Positions 4,831 through 5,323 of a stretch of DNA of 5,323 bases are shown piece after piece. Source of the DNA: Pseudomonadota bacterium (GTDB lineage Bacteria; Pseudomonadota; Alphaproteobacteria; Ferrovibrionales; Ferrovibrionaceae). The notes beneath the pieces were generated by a model. The model searched no databases and was not told the DNA's origin. It was given only the letters and a program-made list of their open reading frames with translations. Each line of letters begins with the position of its first letter. Positions within the stretch are counted from its first letter, which is position 1. The stretch covers positions 1 to 5,323 of the forward strand of contig JAJYTL010000238.1 of the NCBI GenBank assembly GCA_021793055.1, in the 5' to 3' direction. Both the position numbers and the translations under genes were made by a program.

Positions 4831-5323
4831 CAGCGGATTTCCACCACCGCGTCCTGACGCAATTCGCGCATCAGGTTTTGCGCCAGAAGCTCGGCCCGTT
4901 TCTCCACCAGCATATTGCGCATCTGCGCCGCTGTCGGCAGCGCCGTATTGGGCTTATGCGGGTCGCACACCATCACCATATGAAAGCCGTCCTCGGCCCG
5001 CACCGGCTGGCTGAGCTGGCCCGGCTTCAGGGGCTTGATCAGCTTCTGCATGGCCGCAGAGAGGTTGCGCACCGGCCCGGTGCCAGCACGGCGGGACCCG
5101 GCGAGTGCAATTGCGCGGACACCTTCTCGATATCGTCGCAGCCTTTCACCGCACCTCGCACCGAGAGCGCCAGATCGAGCTGGCTTTGCACGGCGCCGGG
5201 CGCGGCATTGGCGGACAGCGGCAGAAAGATCTGCTTCAAGGTCACGATGACGTCTTGCGGGTCGTTCGGCCGGATTTTCGCGCTGCCGCGCGAGAGAATA
5301 ATATAGTAGCCGCCGAGCGTACG
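4830..5323 (-). pseudogene. surA: Peptidylprolyl isomerase/outer-membrane protein chaperone SurA, C-terminal part, frameshifted
   Basis: Part of a periplasmic chaperone and prolyl isomerase that escorts outer-membrane proteins; the gene enters from the right edge. From 5323 to about 5098 one frame reads GGYYIILSR, then VTLKQIFLPLS (residues 27-37 of the visible part), then KGCDDIEKVSAQLHSPG, all typical of the PpiC region of alphaproteobacterial SurA. From about 5096 to 4830 a different frame continues with GTGPVRNLSAAMQKLIKPL, EDGFHMVMVCD and a C-terminal helix ending LRQDAVVEIR, the usual SurA ending. The two parts join smoothly if one base is restored near 5090-5102. Without that, the upstream frame runs about 20 residues of unrelated sequence to a TGA at 5041-5039. 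It may be a true pseudogene or a sequence error. The stop overlaps the pdxA start (TGATG), matching the known surA-pdxA-rsmA order. The family call is strong; the functional state is open. Confidence 0.85.

Noticed and set aside
3038..4857. Long plus-strand open frames (3038-3856 and 3853-4857) opposite rsmA and pdxA
   Set aside because: They are antisense to two genes with intact family motifs. Their translations are rich in Arg, Gly and Ala without recognisable domains, as expected for shadow frames in GC-rich DNA.
4830..5072. A separate 80-codon gene before pdxA
   Set aside because: It is the C-terminal end of SurA, placed in another frame by the shift near 5090-5102, not an independent gene.
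5039..5245. A separate small gene of 68 codons starting at GTG 5245
   Set aside because: Its in-frame sequence continues upstream to the window edge as SurA, and its last 20 or so residues are out-of-frame sequence after the surA frameshift.

Overview
The window is GC-rich and densely coded on one strand. Every gene I can support is on the minus strand, so transcription runs from high to low coordinates. The surA-pdxA-rsmA order, the style of the SurA and RsmA proteins and the high GC content point to a proteobacterium, most likely an alphaproteobacterium. I cannot name the genus.

Right part (5323 to 1445): one tightly packed operon. It begins with the 3' part of surA (periplasmic chaperone/prolyl isomerase), followed by pdxA (pyridoxal phosphate synthesis), rsmA (16S rRNA dimethyladenosine methyltransferase) and three consecutive hotdog-fold thioesterase genes. 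The junctions are a TGATG overlap (surA/pdxA), a 5-base gap (pdxA/rsmA) and three ATGA overlaps (rsmA/thioesterase A, A/B and B/C). These suggest translational coupling along the whole chain. The surA reading frame is broken near 5090-5102: the upstream half and the downstream half both read as good SurA sequence but lie in different frames. This is either a true pseudogene or a one-base sequence error.

Middle (1444 to 890): a terminator-like dyad follows the last thioesterase. Next is a single gene for a small secreted protein of 106 residues, with a signal peptide, a Gly-Trp-His repeat and a Pro/Tyr-rich tail. It ends in a very strong rho-independent terminator built on a perfect 24-base palindrome.

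Left part (889 to 1): a leader region without a gene, then the first 215 codons of an M3-family oligoendopeptidase F, which runs off the left edge.

The surA-pdxA-rsmA block is conserved housekeeping. The less ordinary parts are the triple thioesterase extension, the surA frameshift and the small Trp/His/Pro/Tyr-rich secreted protein. I see no mobile element, CRISPR array, tRNA or rRNA, and no clear sign of a new multi-gene system.
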